DNA of 64,000 nt, from NCBI RefSeq assembly GCF_027594425.1, contig NZ_CP115159.1, positions 1,415,001-1,479,000 on the forward strand. Direction: 5' to 3'. Made by a program: the position numbers and the translations under genes. The notes below the pieces were generated by a model. It saw only the letters and a program-made list of their open reading frames with translations, was not told where the DNA came from and searched no databases. Numbering within the stretch: the stretch's first letter is position 1; every line of letters starts with the position of its first letter. The DNA comes from Zunongwangia sp. HGR-M22. GTDB lineage: Bacteria; Bacteroidota; Bacteroidia; Flavobacteriales; Flavobacteriaceae. Positions 1 through 14,093 of this stretch are shown piece after piece.

Positions 1-3171
<3,171 letters not shown>

Positions 3172-3213
3172 TCTTTTTAAAATATAAGTTTTCAAAAAAT
3201 AAAATTAGAAAAA

Positions 3214-3242
3214 TACTATCCCGGGCTTGCTCCGGGATAGTG
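3214..3242. repeat. Perfect 10-bp inverted repeat, terminator-like or REP-like
   Basis: ACTATCCCGG (3215-3224) pairs perfectly with CCGGGATAGT (3232-3241) around a 7-nt loop, in an otherwise AT-rich gap between the GH97 and GH13 genes. No long T run follows, so it may be a dispersed palindrome of the kind also seen at 33203-33269, or an mRNA-stabilising hairpin, rather than a simple terminator. Confidence 0.6.
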
Positions 3243-3344
3243 CTTTAAAAACGATTTATTTTAAGAGAATTTATACGATCTACAAATTGCTTAAATGTAT
3301 AAACCGAAGTTTAGGAAGAAAAAATGCTAGCTAAAACGTAAATA

Positions 3345-5195
3345 ATGAAAAAAAATATAAGCCTTAGTCTTGTTGCACTCTTGCTATTATTTTCAGGAGT
3401 AATACAAGCGCAAATCGATAAAATGGAACCACCTTTTTGGTGGAGCGATATGAAGCTGCAAGAACTTCAGATCATGTTCTACGGAAAAAATATCGGTACG
3501 TACGAAGTTACTTCAGAAGATGAAGTAGTCATCAATACTATTCGCAAAACCGAAAATTTAAATTATGTGTTTGTAACCATCAATTCAGGCGATATTGCTG
3601 CTGGAGATTACGAATTTACCTTCAGTAAAAAAGGAAAAAAAACCATCACAAAAACTTTTGAATTAAAACAACGAGCCGAAGGTTCAGCTTTGCGAGAAGG
3701 TTTTGATGCCAGCGATGCGATTTATTTAATTATGCCCGATCGTTTTGCTAATGGAAATCCAGAAAATGATTCTTCAGTACAAATGCAGGAAAAAGCCGAT
3801 CGTTCTAAGCAAGGTGGGCGCCATGGTGGCGATATTCAGGGTATTATCGATCATTTAGATTATTTAGATGATCTTGGTGTTACAGCACTTTGGAGTACGC
3901 CTTTATTAGCTGACGATGATGCCGGATATTCATATCACACTTACGCGCAAAGCGATGTTTATAAAATCGATCCTCGTTACGGAACCAATGCAGATTATAA
4001 ACGCTTAGCTGATGAACTTCATCAAAAAGATATGAAGTTAATTATGGATTATGTAACCAACCACTGGGGCAGCGAGCATTGGATGATTAAAGATTTGCCA
4101 ACTTACGATTGGATACATCAATTTCCGGGTTACGAAAACTCAAATTATAGAATCACCACACAATACGATCCGCATAAGTCGGAACGTGATTTTACCTATT
4201 GTGTGGATGGTTGGTTTACCGGTACAATGCCAGATTTGAATCAGAGTAATCCGTTAGTGTTAAATTATTTGATTCAGAATGCAATCTGGTGGATCGAATA
4301 TTCAGGATTAGACGGTTTTCGGGTAGATACCTATTCGTATAATGATAAAAAAGGTATTGCAAAATGGACAAAAGCGATTATGGATGAATATCCATATTTT
4401 AATATTGTTGGAGAAGTTTGGATGCACGATCAGGCGCAAATTAGTTACTGGCAAAAAGATAGCCCGATTGGTGCGATTCAGGATTACAATTCTAATTTAC
4501 CATCGGTAATGGATTTTACCTTGCATGATGCGATGACGTCGATGTTTAATGAACCAGACGCCAGCTGGGATCGGGGAATGATAAAGGCTTACGAGAATTT
4601 TGTAAACGACTTTTTATATGCTGATACCGATAATTTAATGGTTTTTATGGGGAATCACGATACCGGTAGATTTAATGAAATTTCTGAGGGTAATTTCCAG
4701 AAATACAAAATGGCGATAACAATGATTGCTACCGTAAGAGGGACGCCGCAATTGTATTATGGAGATGAAATAGGAATGCGTGGCGATAAAGCTAAAGGTG
4801 ATGGTGCGATTCGACAAGATTTTCCCGGTGGTTGGGAAGGCGATGAGCAATCTGCTTTTACTGCGGAAGGAAGAACAGAAATTCAAAATCGATATTTTGA
4901 CTTCACTTCAAAATTGTTGAATTTCAGAAAAGAAAATGAAGTGCTGCAATTTGGAAAGATGCTTCAGTTCTTACCTGAAAAAAATGTCTACATATATTTC
5001 AGATATAATGATGAAAACAGTGTAATGGTGATAATCAATAACAGTGCTGAAGACCAGATTTTAGATCTTAAAAACTATGCTGAAGGAATCCAAGATTCGA
5101 CATCTGGGAAGGAAATTATTTCCGGAGAAAACATTCAGCTAAATGAAACTTTACGCATTAAGGCTCAGGACGCCATGTTAATTCAATTACAATAA
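3345..5195 (+). CDS. GH13 alpha-amylase / neopullulanase, SusA-like, secreted
   Basis: This 616-residue protein hydrolyses internal alpha-1,4 bonds of starch or pullulan fragments. Residues 1-23 (MKKNISLSLVALLLLFSGVIQAQ is the region) form a signal peptide. An N-terminal beta-sandwich of cyclomaltodextrinase type follows (about 25-115), then the TIM barrel and a C-terminal beta domain (about 530-616). The GH13 catalytic triad is visible: nucleophile Asp328 in GFRVDTYSYND, acid/base Glu357 in VGEVWMHD and Asp439 in MGNHDTGRF. The N-terminal module and overall length fit the SusA/neopullulanase group. It is probably co-regulated with the GH97 and GH65 genes, although a 173-bp gap with a hairpin separates it from GH97. 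Exact specificity cannot be read from the sequence. Confidence 0.92.
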   Translation: MKKNISLSLVALLLLFSGVIQAQIDKMEPPFWWSDMKLQELQIMFYGKNIGTYEVTSEDEVVINTIRKTENLNYVFVTINSGDIAAGDYEFTFSKKGKKTITKTFELKQRAEGSALREGFDASDAIYLIMPDRFANGNPENDSSVQMQEKADRSKQGGRHGGDIQGIIDHLDYLDDLGVTALWSTPLLADDDAGYSYHTYAQSDVYKIDPRYGTNADYKRLADELHQKDMKLIMDYVTNHWGSEHWMIKDLPTYDWIHQFPGYENSNYRITTQYDPHKSERDFTYCVDGWFTGTMPDLNQSNPLVLNYLIQNAIWWIEYSGLDGFRVDTYSYNDKKGIAKWTKAIMDEYPYFNIVGEVWMHDQAQISYWQKDSPIGAIQDYNSNLPSVMDFTLHDAMTSMFNEPDASWDRGMIKAYENFVNDFLYADTDNLMVFMGNHDTGRFNEISEGNFQKYKMAITMIATVRGTPQLYYGDEIGMRGDKAKGDGAIRQDFPGGWEGDEQSAFTAEGRTEIQNRYFDFTSKLLNFRKENEVLQFGKMLQFLPEKNVYIYFRYNDENSVMVIINNSAEDQILDLKNYAEGIQDSTSGKEIISGENIQLNETLRIKAQDAMLIQLQ

Positions 5196-5519
5196 ATAAT
5201 AGGGATCAATATTGAGTGAGGATAAGTTTAATTATTAAATTTTTAAAGAAAATCTTCAAACTCAATCCTCACGTTTACAAACTATAATTGCCAAAGAATT
5301 TTAAATATTTGGAAAGCGAAAAAGTTTTCGGATTGTAAAAAATCCTATAATATGGGATATTTACCTTAGTAATATAAAATTTTAATAAACTGATAATAAA
5401 ATTCACAAAATCCTAAAAACAGTCTCATTTTGAGACTATTTTTATTAGTTATTAACCGCAATCGATTTAGTTATGATTGAAATTAGGTTATAATTAAGAT
5501 TTAAAATAGATTTGAGGTG
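5196..5519. other. Intergenic gap between maltodextrin genes and pfkA
   Basis: This 324-bp AT-rich stretch holds no credible gene. It contains the hairpin terminator at 5421-5447. I found no promoter with both Bacteroidetes boxes; the TAGATTTG at 5507-5514 is too close to the pfkA start and has no spaced TTG. Confidence 0.6.
5421..5447 (+). terminator. Rho-independent terminator before pfkA
   Basis: AGTCTCA (5421-5427) and TGAGACT (5431-5437) form a 7-bp stem with a 3-nt loop, followed by ATTTTTATT. It could end the GH13 transcript, although it lies about 225 bp past the stop. Confidence 0.55.
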
Positions 5520-7522
<2,003 letters not shown>

Positions 7523-7534
7523 TTAACTAATTTT

Positions 7535-7596
7535 AAGCCTGAAAAGTTATGCGTTAATTCAGAATTTTGAATTTGCATAGTTTTTCAGGCTTTTTT
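7535..7596 (+). terminator. Long-loop terminator after gapA
   Basis: The 18-nt arm at 7535-7552 (AAGCCTGAAAAGTTATGC) pairs with a near-perfect complement ending at 7591-7592, followed by a run of T. The loop is AT-rich and about 22 nt long. Confidence 0.8.
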
Positions 7597-7619
7597 ATCT
7601 CTAATCAATACCTAAACAA

Positions 7620-8477
7620 ATGATACTAATAGCAGATGGTGGCTCTACAAAGTGCGACTGGATTTTGATGGACGCTTCCGGAGAAAAGATATTTAAAACC
7701 AGAACTAAAGGATTAAATCCGGCTGTATTTCCAGAAATAGTATTAGAACAACGTATAGAAGAAAATGCAGACCTAAGGGAAGTAAAAGACAAAGTACAAC
7801 GAGTTCACTTTTTTGGTGCTGGATGTGGTACTGCAAAGCCAAGTGCGCTATTAGCAGGAATTATTGGTAATTTCTTTACCAATGCAGATGATGTAATGGT
7901 AAAAGAAGATATGGTCGCTGCTGTTTACGCTGCTACTACAGAACCTGGTATCGTTTGTATTCTAGGAACGGGATCTAACTCTTGTTATTTTGATGGAGAG
8001 AATATTCATCAATCTGTGGCGTCTTTAGGATACATTTTGATGGATGAAGCTAGTGGTAACTACTTCGGAAAAAGATTGATCCGTGACTATTACTATAAAA
8101 GAATGCCCCCTGAATTGGCGGTTAAATTTGAAGAAAAATTTGACTTAACCAGTGATGAAATTAAGAAAAATATCTACCAGAAGGACAATCCAAATACTTA
8201 TTTGGCCTCTTTTGCAGAATTCATTTTTGCTAATGAAAGAAATGGATATTTTTACAAACTAGTACACGAAGGATTAACCGATTTTATACATTCTAGAGTT
8301 CTTTGTTATCCAGAATGTCGTACAACACCGGTACATTTTATTGGTACTATCGCTTATTTTAGCGAGGATATTATTAAAGCCGTGCTTCAACCTTACGGTA
8401 TAGAAGTGGGGAATATCGTTAGACGTCCTATCGATGCTTTAGTAGAACATTATCGTAAAAATGTGTTAACTGCTTAA
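7620..8477 (+). CDS. BadF/BadG-type ATPase, probable N-acetylglucosamine kinase
   Basis: A 285-residue ASKHA-fold protein. The N-terminal phosphate-1 motif ADGGSTKCDWILMD and the second ATP motif GIVCILGTGSNSCYFDG are visible, as is the later GYILMDEASGNYFGK, which fits eukaryotic-type GlcNAc kinase relatives in the BadF/BadG/BcrA/BcrD family. Such proteins phosphorylate N-acetylglucosamine salvaged from peptidoglycan or chitin, giving GlcNAc 6-phosphate in the cytoplasm. It stands after the gapA terminator and 53 bp before the YifB gene. The sugar specificity is inference from the family; an activator of a radical dehydratase is unlikely because the Fe-S cysteines of those proteins are absent. 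Confidence 0.82.
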   Translation: MILIADGGSTKCDWILMDASGEKIFKTRTKGLNPAVFPEIVLEQRIEENADLREVKDKVQRVHFFGAGCGTAKPSALLAGIIGNFFTNADDVMVKEDMVAAVYAATTEPGIVCILGTGSNSCYFDGENIHQSVASLGYILMDEASGNYFGKRLIRDYYYKRMPPELAVKFEEKFDLTSDEIKKNIYQKDNPNTYLASFAEFIFANERNGYFYKLVHEGLTDFIHSRVLCYPECRTTPVHFIGTIAYFSEDIIKAVLQPYGIEVGNIVRRPIDALVEHYRKNVLTA

Positions 8478-8530
8478 ATAACAGTTTGCTAAAAAGAATA
8501 TTTTACTAGATTTAAAGAAACTTTCTTTAA

Positions 8531-10066
8531 ATGCTGGTAAAAGTTTATGGTAGTGCTGTTTTTGGAGTAGAAGCAACAACTGTTGCAGTTGAAGTAAATA
8601 TAGACAAAGGCATAGGCTACCATTTAGTAGGATTGCCAGATAATGCTGTGAAGGAAAGCAGTTTTAGAATTGCCGCAGCATTACAAAATAACGGATTTAA
8701 ATTTCCGGGAAAAAAGATTATAGTGAATATGGCTCCGGCCGATCTTCGAAAAGAAGGATCGGCTTACGATCTTACTTTTGCTATCGGTATTTTGGCAGCT
8801 TCTGGTCAAATTAAAGCCGAAAATATTTCAGAATACATAATAATGGGAGAATTATCCCTTGATGGAAGTTTACAACCCATCAAGGGAGCACTTCCTATTG
8901 CCATAAAGGCAAAACAAGAAGGTTTTAAAAACTTTATCTTACCGCAGCAAAATGCCAAGGAAGCGGCGATAGTTTCAGATATTAAAGTCTTTGGCGTCAA
9001 TAATATTAAAGAAGTTTGCGATCACTTTGATAAAGCTACAGAATTACCTGAAACCACAATCAACACTCGAGAAGAGTTCTATAATCACTTAGATCATCCC
9101 GAGCATGATTTTGCCGATGTAAAAGGACAGGAATCTATCAAACGATGTATGGAAATTGCCGCAGCCGGAGGGCACAATATCATTTTAATTGGCCCACCGG
9201 GAGCCGGTAAAACCATGCTTGCTAAAAGATTACCAAGCATTTTACCACCTATGACTTTACATGAAGCATTAGAAACGACTAAAATCCATAGTGTTGTCGG
9301 TAAAATAAAAGATCATGGTTTAATGGCGCAGCGACCTTTTAGAAGTCCACATCATACAATTTCAGATGTCGCACTTGTTGGAGGTGGCGCTTATCCGCAG
9401 CCGGGAGAGATTTCACTTTCACATAACGGAGTTTTATTTTTAGATGAATTACCCGAATTTAAACGTAGTGTTTTAGAAGTGATGCGACAGCCTTTAGAAG
9501 ATCGCGAGGTTACCATTTCTAGAGCTAGGTTTACAGTAACTTATCCTTCCAGTTTTATGTTGGTTGCTAGTATGAATCCCAGCCCAGGAGGTTATTTTAA
9601 TGATCCAGATGCCCCGGTAACTTCTTCACCAGCCGAAATGCAACGCTATTTAAGTAAAATAAGCGGTCCTCTTTTGGATCGAATAGACATTCACATTGAA
9701 GTTACTCCGGTTCCATTCGATAAACTTAGCGAAGAAAGAAAAGGAGAAAACAGTATCGATATTAGAAAACGAGTAACTAAAGCCAGAGAACTACAGACTC
9801 AAAGATTTCTAGAGTACGAAAATATACATTATAATTCGCAAATGGGAACTAAGCAAATATCAAGATTTTGTCGTTTGGATTCGGCTTCAAAAGATTTATT
9901 AAAATCGGCAATGGAGCGCTTAAATCTTTCTGCAAGAGCTTATGATCGAATATTAAAGGTCTCCAGAACAATAGCCGATTTAGAAGCTTCCGAAGAAATT
10001 AAAGCAATGCACATAAGCGAAGCCATTCAATATCGAAGTTTAGATAGAGAGGGTTGGTTGGGCTAA
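8531..10066 (+). CDS. YifB family Mg-chelatase-like AAA+ ATPase (ComM-like)
   Basis: A 511-residue protein. The N-terminal ChlI-like domain (about 1-170; VEVNIDKGIGYHLVGLPDNAVKES) is followed by a Mg-chelatase AAA+ core with Walker A GPPGAGKTMLAKRLPS, Walker B GVLFLDELPEF and the MRQPLEDREVTISRA segment, and a C-terminal helical Mg_chelatase_C domain (RAYDRILKVSRTIADLEASE). The E. coli relative ComM/YifB is a hexameric helicase that promotes branch migration during transformation; whether this organism takes up DNA is unknown. A 21-bp palindrome (8511-8531) ends on the A of its ATG. Confidence 0.94.
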   Translation: MLVKVYGSAVFGVEATTVAVEVNIDKGIGYHLVGLPDNAVKESSFRIAAALQNNGFKFPGKKIIVNMAPADLRKEGSAYDLTFAIGILAASGQIKAENISEYIIMGELSLDGSLQPIKGALPIAIKAKQEGFKNFILPQQNAKEAAIVSDIKVFGVNNIKEVCDHFDKATELPETTINTREEFYNHLDHPEHDFADVKGQESIKRCMEIAAAGGHNIILIGPPGAGKTMLAKRLPSILPPMTLHEALETTKIHSVVGKIKDHGLMAQRPFRSPHHTISDVALVGGGAYPQPGEISLSHNGVLFLDELPEFKRSVLEVMRQPLEDREVTISRARFTVTYPSSFMLVASMNPSPGGYFNDPDAPVTSSPAEMQRYLSKISGPLLDRIDIHIEVTPVPFDKLSEERKGENSIDIRKRVTKARELQTQRFLEYENIHYNSQMGTKQISRFCRLDSASKDLLKSAMERLNLSARAYDRILKVSRTIADLEASEEIKAMHISEAIQYRSLDREGWLG

Positions 10067-10151
10067 ATCTTTTTTCTTTTTAGCAAGACCTTTAAATTTT
10101 TGTAATTAATTTTTGATAAATTGTTCCTGAATTTTCAATCCATTTCGATTC

Positions 10152-11303
10152 ATGAAAAAAATAGTGCTTGTTTTTGCAGCTTTTAGTCTTTTTTCCTGCA
10201 AAAAAGAAACAGCTAGTGATCCAGAGCAAAAAGAGGAAACCTCATCTGATTCTTTAATTGATGTAGAGGCAATTACAGAAACTATAAACCCTGAAACTAC
10301 TGTCGAATTTACGCTAGAAGAAGCAAATCGTCTTGCTGAACTTCCGTTAGAATGTGTTGAAACACAATATCCTAATAAATTAAGCCAAACGCTGGAAAAT
10401 GCCGAAGCTATGGGAGAACCTAAAGAATTGCATCCTGCATTTTTTGGTTGTTTCGATTGGCATAGTTCTGTACATGGACATTGGTCTTTAGTGGCACTTT
10501 TAAAACGTTTTCCTAATCTTGATAAAGCAGACGAAATTCGCGAAAAATTAAAAGCATCATTAACATCCGAGAATATCAAAGCTGAAGTCGATTACTTTAA
10601 AAGACCTCAGGCTTTGAGTTATGAGCGTACTTACGGCTGGGCTTGGTTATTGAAACTTGCAGAAGAATTAAAAACCTGGGATGATCCGATGGCAACTCAA
10701 CTCGACAAAAATTTGCAACCGCTTACCGACTTAATTGTTTCAAGATATTTAGAATTTTTACCAAAATTAAATTATCCAATTAGGGTAGGAGAGCACACAA
10801 ACACTGCTTTTGGTTTAGGTTTCGCTTATGACTATGCGTTAGCTGCTAACAATAGAGACCTGCAAGAAATTATTTCCAAAAGGGCCAAAGATTTTTATTT
10901 GAAAGATGATAATTGCCCCATTGCTTGGGAGCCTAGTGGGTATGATTTTTTTTCGCCCTGTTTGGAAGAGGTAGATATTATGAGAAGAATTATGCCTAAA
11001 AATGCATTTTTTCTATGGATAGAGGATTTTATGCCAGAACTGATGGAAAAAGATTTTTCTATTGAAGTAGGAGAAGTTTCTGATAGGAGTGATGGTAAGC
11101 TTGTACACTTAGATGGCTTAAACTTTAGTCGCGCCTGGGTTTTTAATGGTTTAGCCGATACTTATCCAGAAAAATTTGGGCATTTAAGCTCGCTTGCGGA
11201 AAATCATTTATCTTATTCTTTTCCTAATTTGGTAGGAGATTCTTACGAAGGTGGACACTGGTTAGGAACTTTTGCAATTTATGCTTTAAGCAGAGATAAA
11301 TAA
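10152..11303 (+). CDS. DUF2891 family lipoprotein
   Basis: A 383-residue protein. The N-terminus MKKIVLVFAAFSLFSCKKE is a lipoprotein signal with the lipobox LFSC, and an acidic linker follows (about 20-55). The rest matches DUF2891, with the conserved block HPAFFGCFDWHSSVHGHWSL (about 96-115) and later GGHWLGTFAIYAL near the end. The many conserved His, Trp and Asp residues suggest an alpha/alpha-toroid enzyme fold, but no activity is established as far as I know. It ends 4 bp before the NRAMP-like gene, so it may be cotranscribed with that transporter and the 5-oxoprolinase genes, though it is not a usual partner of them. Confidence 0.85.
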   Translation: MKKIVLVFAAFSLFSCKKETASDPEQKEETSSDSLIDVEAITETINPETTVEFTLEEANRLAELPLECVETQYPNKLSQTLENAEAMGEPKELHPAFFGCFDWHSSVHGHWSLVALLKRFPNLDKADEIREKLKASLTSENIKAEVDYFKRPQALSYERTYGWAWLLKLAEELKTWDDPMATQLDKNLQPLTDLIVSRYLEFLPKLNYPIRVGEHTNTAFGLGFAYDYALAANNRDLQEIISKRAKDFYLKDDNCPIAWEPSGYDFFSPCLEEVDIMRRIMPKNAFFLWIEDFMPELMEKDFSIEVGEVSDRSDGKLVHLDGLNFSRAWVFNGLADTYPEKFGHLSSLAENHLSYSFPNLVGDSYEGGHWLGTFAIYALSRDK

Positions 11304-11307
11304 TAAT

Positions 11308-12519
11308 TTGAAGAATTATCTCAAAGAACTAGGTCCGGGAGTCTTAGTTTCTGCGGCTTTTATAGGACCAGGAACTGTAACGGCCTGTACATTGGCAGGT
11401 GTTAACTTTGGCTATTCTTTACTTTGGGCATTATTACTTTCCATTTTTTCATGTATCATCTTGCAGGAAATGGCGGCCAGGTTGGGTGTAGTTTCTCAAA
11501 AAGGATTAAGCGATAATATTCGAGCCGAGATTAAAAATCCTTTATCGCGATTCCTTGCTCTTGCTTTAATTTTTTCAGCAATTGTTATTGGTAACGCAGC
11601 TTACGAAGCCGGTAATATTACCGGAGCTGTTTTGGGATTAGAGGCCGTTTTTGGTGAGCAACATGTAAGTTTATTAAATTTTGAAGTAAATCTTTGGAGT
11701 CTCGCTATAGGAGCGGTAGCTTTTGCAATTCTTTGGGTAGGAAGTTATAAAGTTTTAGAGAAGATTTTTATCGCGTTGGTCATATTAATGAGCCTCGCAT
11801 TTATTATTACCTCTATATTCATAAAACCTGATATTACTGAAATTTTAAATGGATTTATACCTAATAATATTTCTACCGGAATTTTAGGGGTCATCGCTTT
11901 GGTAGGAACTACTGTAGTGCCTTACAATTTGTTTTTGCACGCTTCGTTGGTTAGTGAAAAATGGAAAGGAAAAAAGTATCTTAAAACAGCTAAAATCGAA
12001 TTGATCATTGCGATAGTTTTGGGCGGAATCGTTTCTATGGCGATCTTAATTTGCGGTGGAGCTTCTGGATTAAAAGGCGTAAACAATGCGGTAGATCTGG
12101 CCGAAGGTTTAAAACCTGTTTTTGGAGATTTTGCCTCCTGGTTTATGGCTATTGGTCTATTATCCGCCGGGATTACCTCTTCGATCACAGCGCCACTTGC
12201 GGCCGCTTATGTGGTAAAAGGTTGTTTGGGATGGCAAACTAATCTTAAGTCGGGTAAATTTAAGGTAGTCTGGGCAAGTGTGGTCATTTTGGGCGTATTT
12301 TGCTCGTCTTTAAAGATTCAGCCAATACAATTAATTCAGTTTGCACAAATTGCTAACGGAATATTACTTCCGGTCATTGCGATTTTCCTATTTTGGGTAG
12401 TGAATAAAACCTCAGTATTAGGTGATTACAAAAATACACTTACTCAAAACATTTTTGGTTTTATCGTGATTGCTATAGCTGTATTTTTGGGAGCAAAATC
12501 AATCTACACAGTTTTATAA
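11308..12519 (+). CDS. NRAMP-fold transporter of the 5-oxoprolinase cluster (YcsG-like), metal motifs absent
   Basis: A 403-residue integral membrane protein with about 11 hydrophobic segments and an overall NRAMP/MntH pattern. The start is a TTG at 11308: no in-frame ATG exists after the upstream stop at 11287. The two metal-binding motifs of true NRAMPs are changed. TM1 reads FIGPGTVTACTLAG instead of ..DPGN.., and TM6 reads VVPYNLFLHASLV instead of MPHN... The Asp and Met ligands are therefore missing, so manganese or iron transport is doubtful. Just downstream are pxpA, pxpB and pxpC. From memory, Bacillus subtilis has an NRAMP relative (YcsG) in its homologous ycsF-kipIA cluster, so uptake of 5-oxoproline or a related organic solute is a reasonable guess. 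Confidence 0.85.
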   Translation: MKNYLKELGPGVLVSAAFIGPGTVTACTLAGVNFGYSLLWALLLSIFSCIILQEMAARLGVVSQKGLSDNIRAEIKNPLSRFLALALIFSAIVIGNAAYEAGNITGAVLGLEAVFGEQHVSLLNFEVNLWSLAIGAVAFAILWVGSYKVLEKIFIALVILMSLAFIITSIFIKPDITEILNGFIPNNISTGILGVIALVGTTVVPYNLFLHASLVSEKWKGKKYLKTAKIELIIAIVLGGIVSMAILICGGASGLKGVNNAVDLAEGLKPVFGDFASWFMAIGLLSAGITSSITAPLAAAYVVKGCLGWQTNLKSGKFKVVWASVVILGVFCSSLKIQPIQLIQFAQIANGILLPVIAIFLFWVVNKTSVLGDYKNTLTQNIFGFIVIAIAVFLGAKSIYTVL

Positions 12520-12522
12520 AAT

Positions 12523-12560
12523 AGCCTTATAAACTTCAAATCTTAGCAAGATTCAAGGCT
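12523..12560. terminator. Nested hairpin between the NRAMP-like gene and pxpA
   Basis: AGCCTT (12523-12528) pairs with AAGGCT (12555-12560), and inside it AATCTT (12539-12544) pairs with AAGATT (12548-12553) around a 3-nt loop. Only a short T-rich stretch follows, so it may attenuate or process rather than stop the transcript. Confidence 0.4.
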
Positions 12561-12624
12561 TATCATTTCTTTTGCACTTTTCTACGGAAAAAACTTTATA
12601 TTAAAATCCTAGCAAAATAAGACC

Positions 12625-13362
12625 ATGAAAGAAATAGATATTAATTGCGATCTTGGTGAGGGTGGCGATTACGATCATTTGTTAATGCCATTAATTTCCA
12701 GTTGTAATATTGCCTGCGGTGGCCACGCTGGTGATCTAAGTATAATGGAAAAAACATTAGATCTTGCCATAGCAAATAAAACTAATATTGGTGCACATCC
12801 ATCTTATCCTGATAAGAAAAATTTTGGAAGAAGATCGATAGCTATTTCTGCGGAAGCTCTAAAAAAAAGTATTCAGGATCAGGTCACTGCTTTACAACAT
12901 ATTGTTGAAGAAAAAGGAGCGAAACTACATCATGTAAAACCTCATGGAGCACTTTATAATGATGCAGCAAAAGATGAAAAAATAGCACAAATTGTAGTGG
13001 AAAGTTTGCTGGAAATCGATACTGATTTTAGTCTTTTTGTACCACTTAATTCTGTTATTTCTGAAGTTGCAAAAGGTAAAATAAATATGATTTTTGAAGC
13101 TTTTGCAGATCGAAATTATGAAGCCGATTACTCATTGGTAAGTAGGTCTAAATCGAATGCCGTAATCGAACAAAAAGAGGCTATTTTTAATCATGTTTTA
13201 GGCATGTTTCAGGAGCAAAAAATTACAGCAAAAAACGGTGAAATTTTGCCCTGTAAAGCAACTACGTTTTGCCTGCACAGCGACACCAAAAATTCAGTTG
13301 AAATTATACGATTTTTACATGAAAAATTTTCCGAAGAAAATATAAAGATTAAAAACACATGA
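12625..13362 (+). CDS. pxpA: 5-oxoprolinase subunit A (LamB/YcsF family)
   Basis: A 245-residue protein of the LamB/YcsF family. The signature KEIDINCDLGEGGDYDHLLM at the N-terminus and SCNIACGGHAGD, GAHPSYPD and VKPHGALYNDA further on are characteristic. With PxpB and PxpC it forms the widespread bacterial ATP-dependent 5-oxoprolinase, which opens 5-oxoproline (pyroglutamate), a spontaneous damage product of glutamine and glutamate, to glutamate. The three genes are contiguous and overlapping here: pxpA and pxpB share 4 bases. The length is typical of the family. Confidence 0.96.
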   Translation: MKEIDINCDLGEGGDYDHLLMPLISSCNIACGGHAGDLSIMEKTLDLAIANKTNIGAHPSYPDKKNFGRRSIAISAEALKKSIQDQVTALQHIVEEKGAKLHHVKPHGALYNDAAKDEKIAQIVVESLLEIDTDFSLFVPLNSVISEVAKGKINMIFEAFADRNYEADYSLVSRSKSNAVIEQKEAIFNHVLGMFQEQKITAKNGEILPCKATTFCLHSDTKNSVEIIRFLHEKFSEENIKIKNT

Positions 13363-14093
13363 GTAAGGAATTACCGCAAATTTCTTTGTTAGGCGATAGC
13401 GCAATTTTGGTTCAGTTTGACCAAATTATAAGCGAGAAACTACTAGAAAAAGTATTGTTTTATAAAAGATTGATTCAGCAGCTTTATGTTAAACAAAAAG
13501 TTGAAGTAATCAATACATATAACTCGATATTAATTAATTACTTTGTTGCTATAGAAGATGCTTATAGTGACCTAGAAGCCGTTAAAGAGGTTTTTCAGCA
13601 TAACAATAATACAAAAAATATAGATAGTCGTGTTTTTGAAATTCCCGTGTGTTACGATCTTGATTTTGGTATCGACCTTGAACTTATTGCAAAAGAGAAA
13701 AACCTGGAAGTTTCAGAAATAATTTCACTGCATACAAAGCCAGAATATCGAGTTTATTTTATGGGTTTTTTACCCGGATTTTTATACCTGGGTGGGCTTG
13801 ATAAAAAACTTCAGATTTCAAGAAAATCACAACCCCGAATGAAGATCGAAAAAGGGGCTGTGGGAATCGGTGAAAATCAAACAGGAATTTACCCAAAAGT
13901 GAGCCCCGGTGGTTGGCAAATTATTGGTAATTGTCCGCTTACTTTCTTTGATAAAAATGAAGATATTCCTACGCAAATTTTGTCGGGAGATTGCATCAAA
14001 TTTAAGAGTATAGATAAGCAAGAATATAGACAAATAAAGGAGCAGATTAAACACGGGAATTTTCAACTTAAAAAACTAGAGCGAAATGGGTAA
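13359..14093 (+). CDS. pxpB: 5-oxoprolinase subunit B (KipI-like)
   Basis: A 244-residue protein with the allophanate hydrolase subunit 1 / KipI fold. Recognisable blocks are ISLLGDSAILVQFD at the N-terminus, FEIPVCYDLDFGIDL, and the highly conserved FMGFLPGFLYLGGL with KGAVGIGENQTGIYPKVSPGGW (shown here in two parts across about residues 155-195). It acts with PxpA and PxpC on 5-oxoproline. Some homologues (KipI of Bacillus) were first described as inhibitors of a sporulation kinase, a role not expected in this organism. The gene overlaps pxpA by 4 and pxpC by 8 bases, which indicates translational coupling. Confidence 0.94.
   Translation: MSKELPQISLLGDSAILVQFDQIISEKLLEKVLFYKRLIQQLYVKQKVEVINTYNSILINYFVAIEDAYSDLEAVKEVFQHNNNTKNIDSRVFEIPVCYDLDFGIDLELIAKEKNLEVSEIISLHTKPEYRVYFMGFLPGFLYLGGLDKKLQISRKSQPRMKIEKGAVGIGENQTGIYPKVSPGGWQIIGNCPLTFFDKNEDIPTQILSGDCIKFKSIDKQEYRQIKEQIKHGNFQLKKLERNG

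Noticed and set aside
5507-5514. TAGATTTG as a promoter box of pfkA
   Set aside because: It lies 6 bp before the start codon and the nearest TTG is 27 nt upstream, outside the usual 17-23 nt.
10106-10579. Minus-strand frame of 157 codons overlapping the DUF2891 gene
   Set aside because: Antisense to a gene with a clear lipoprotein signal and family match; Ser-rich translation without motif.
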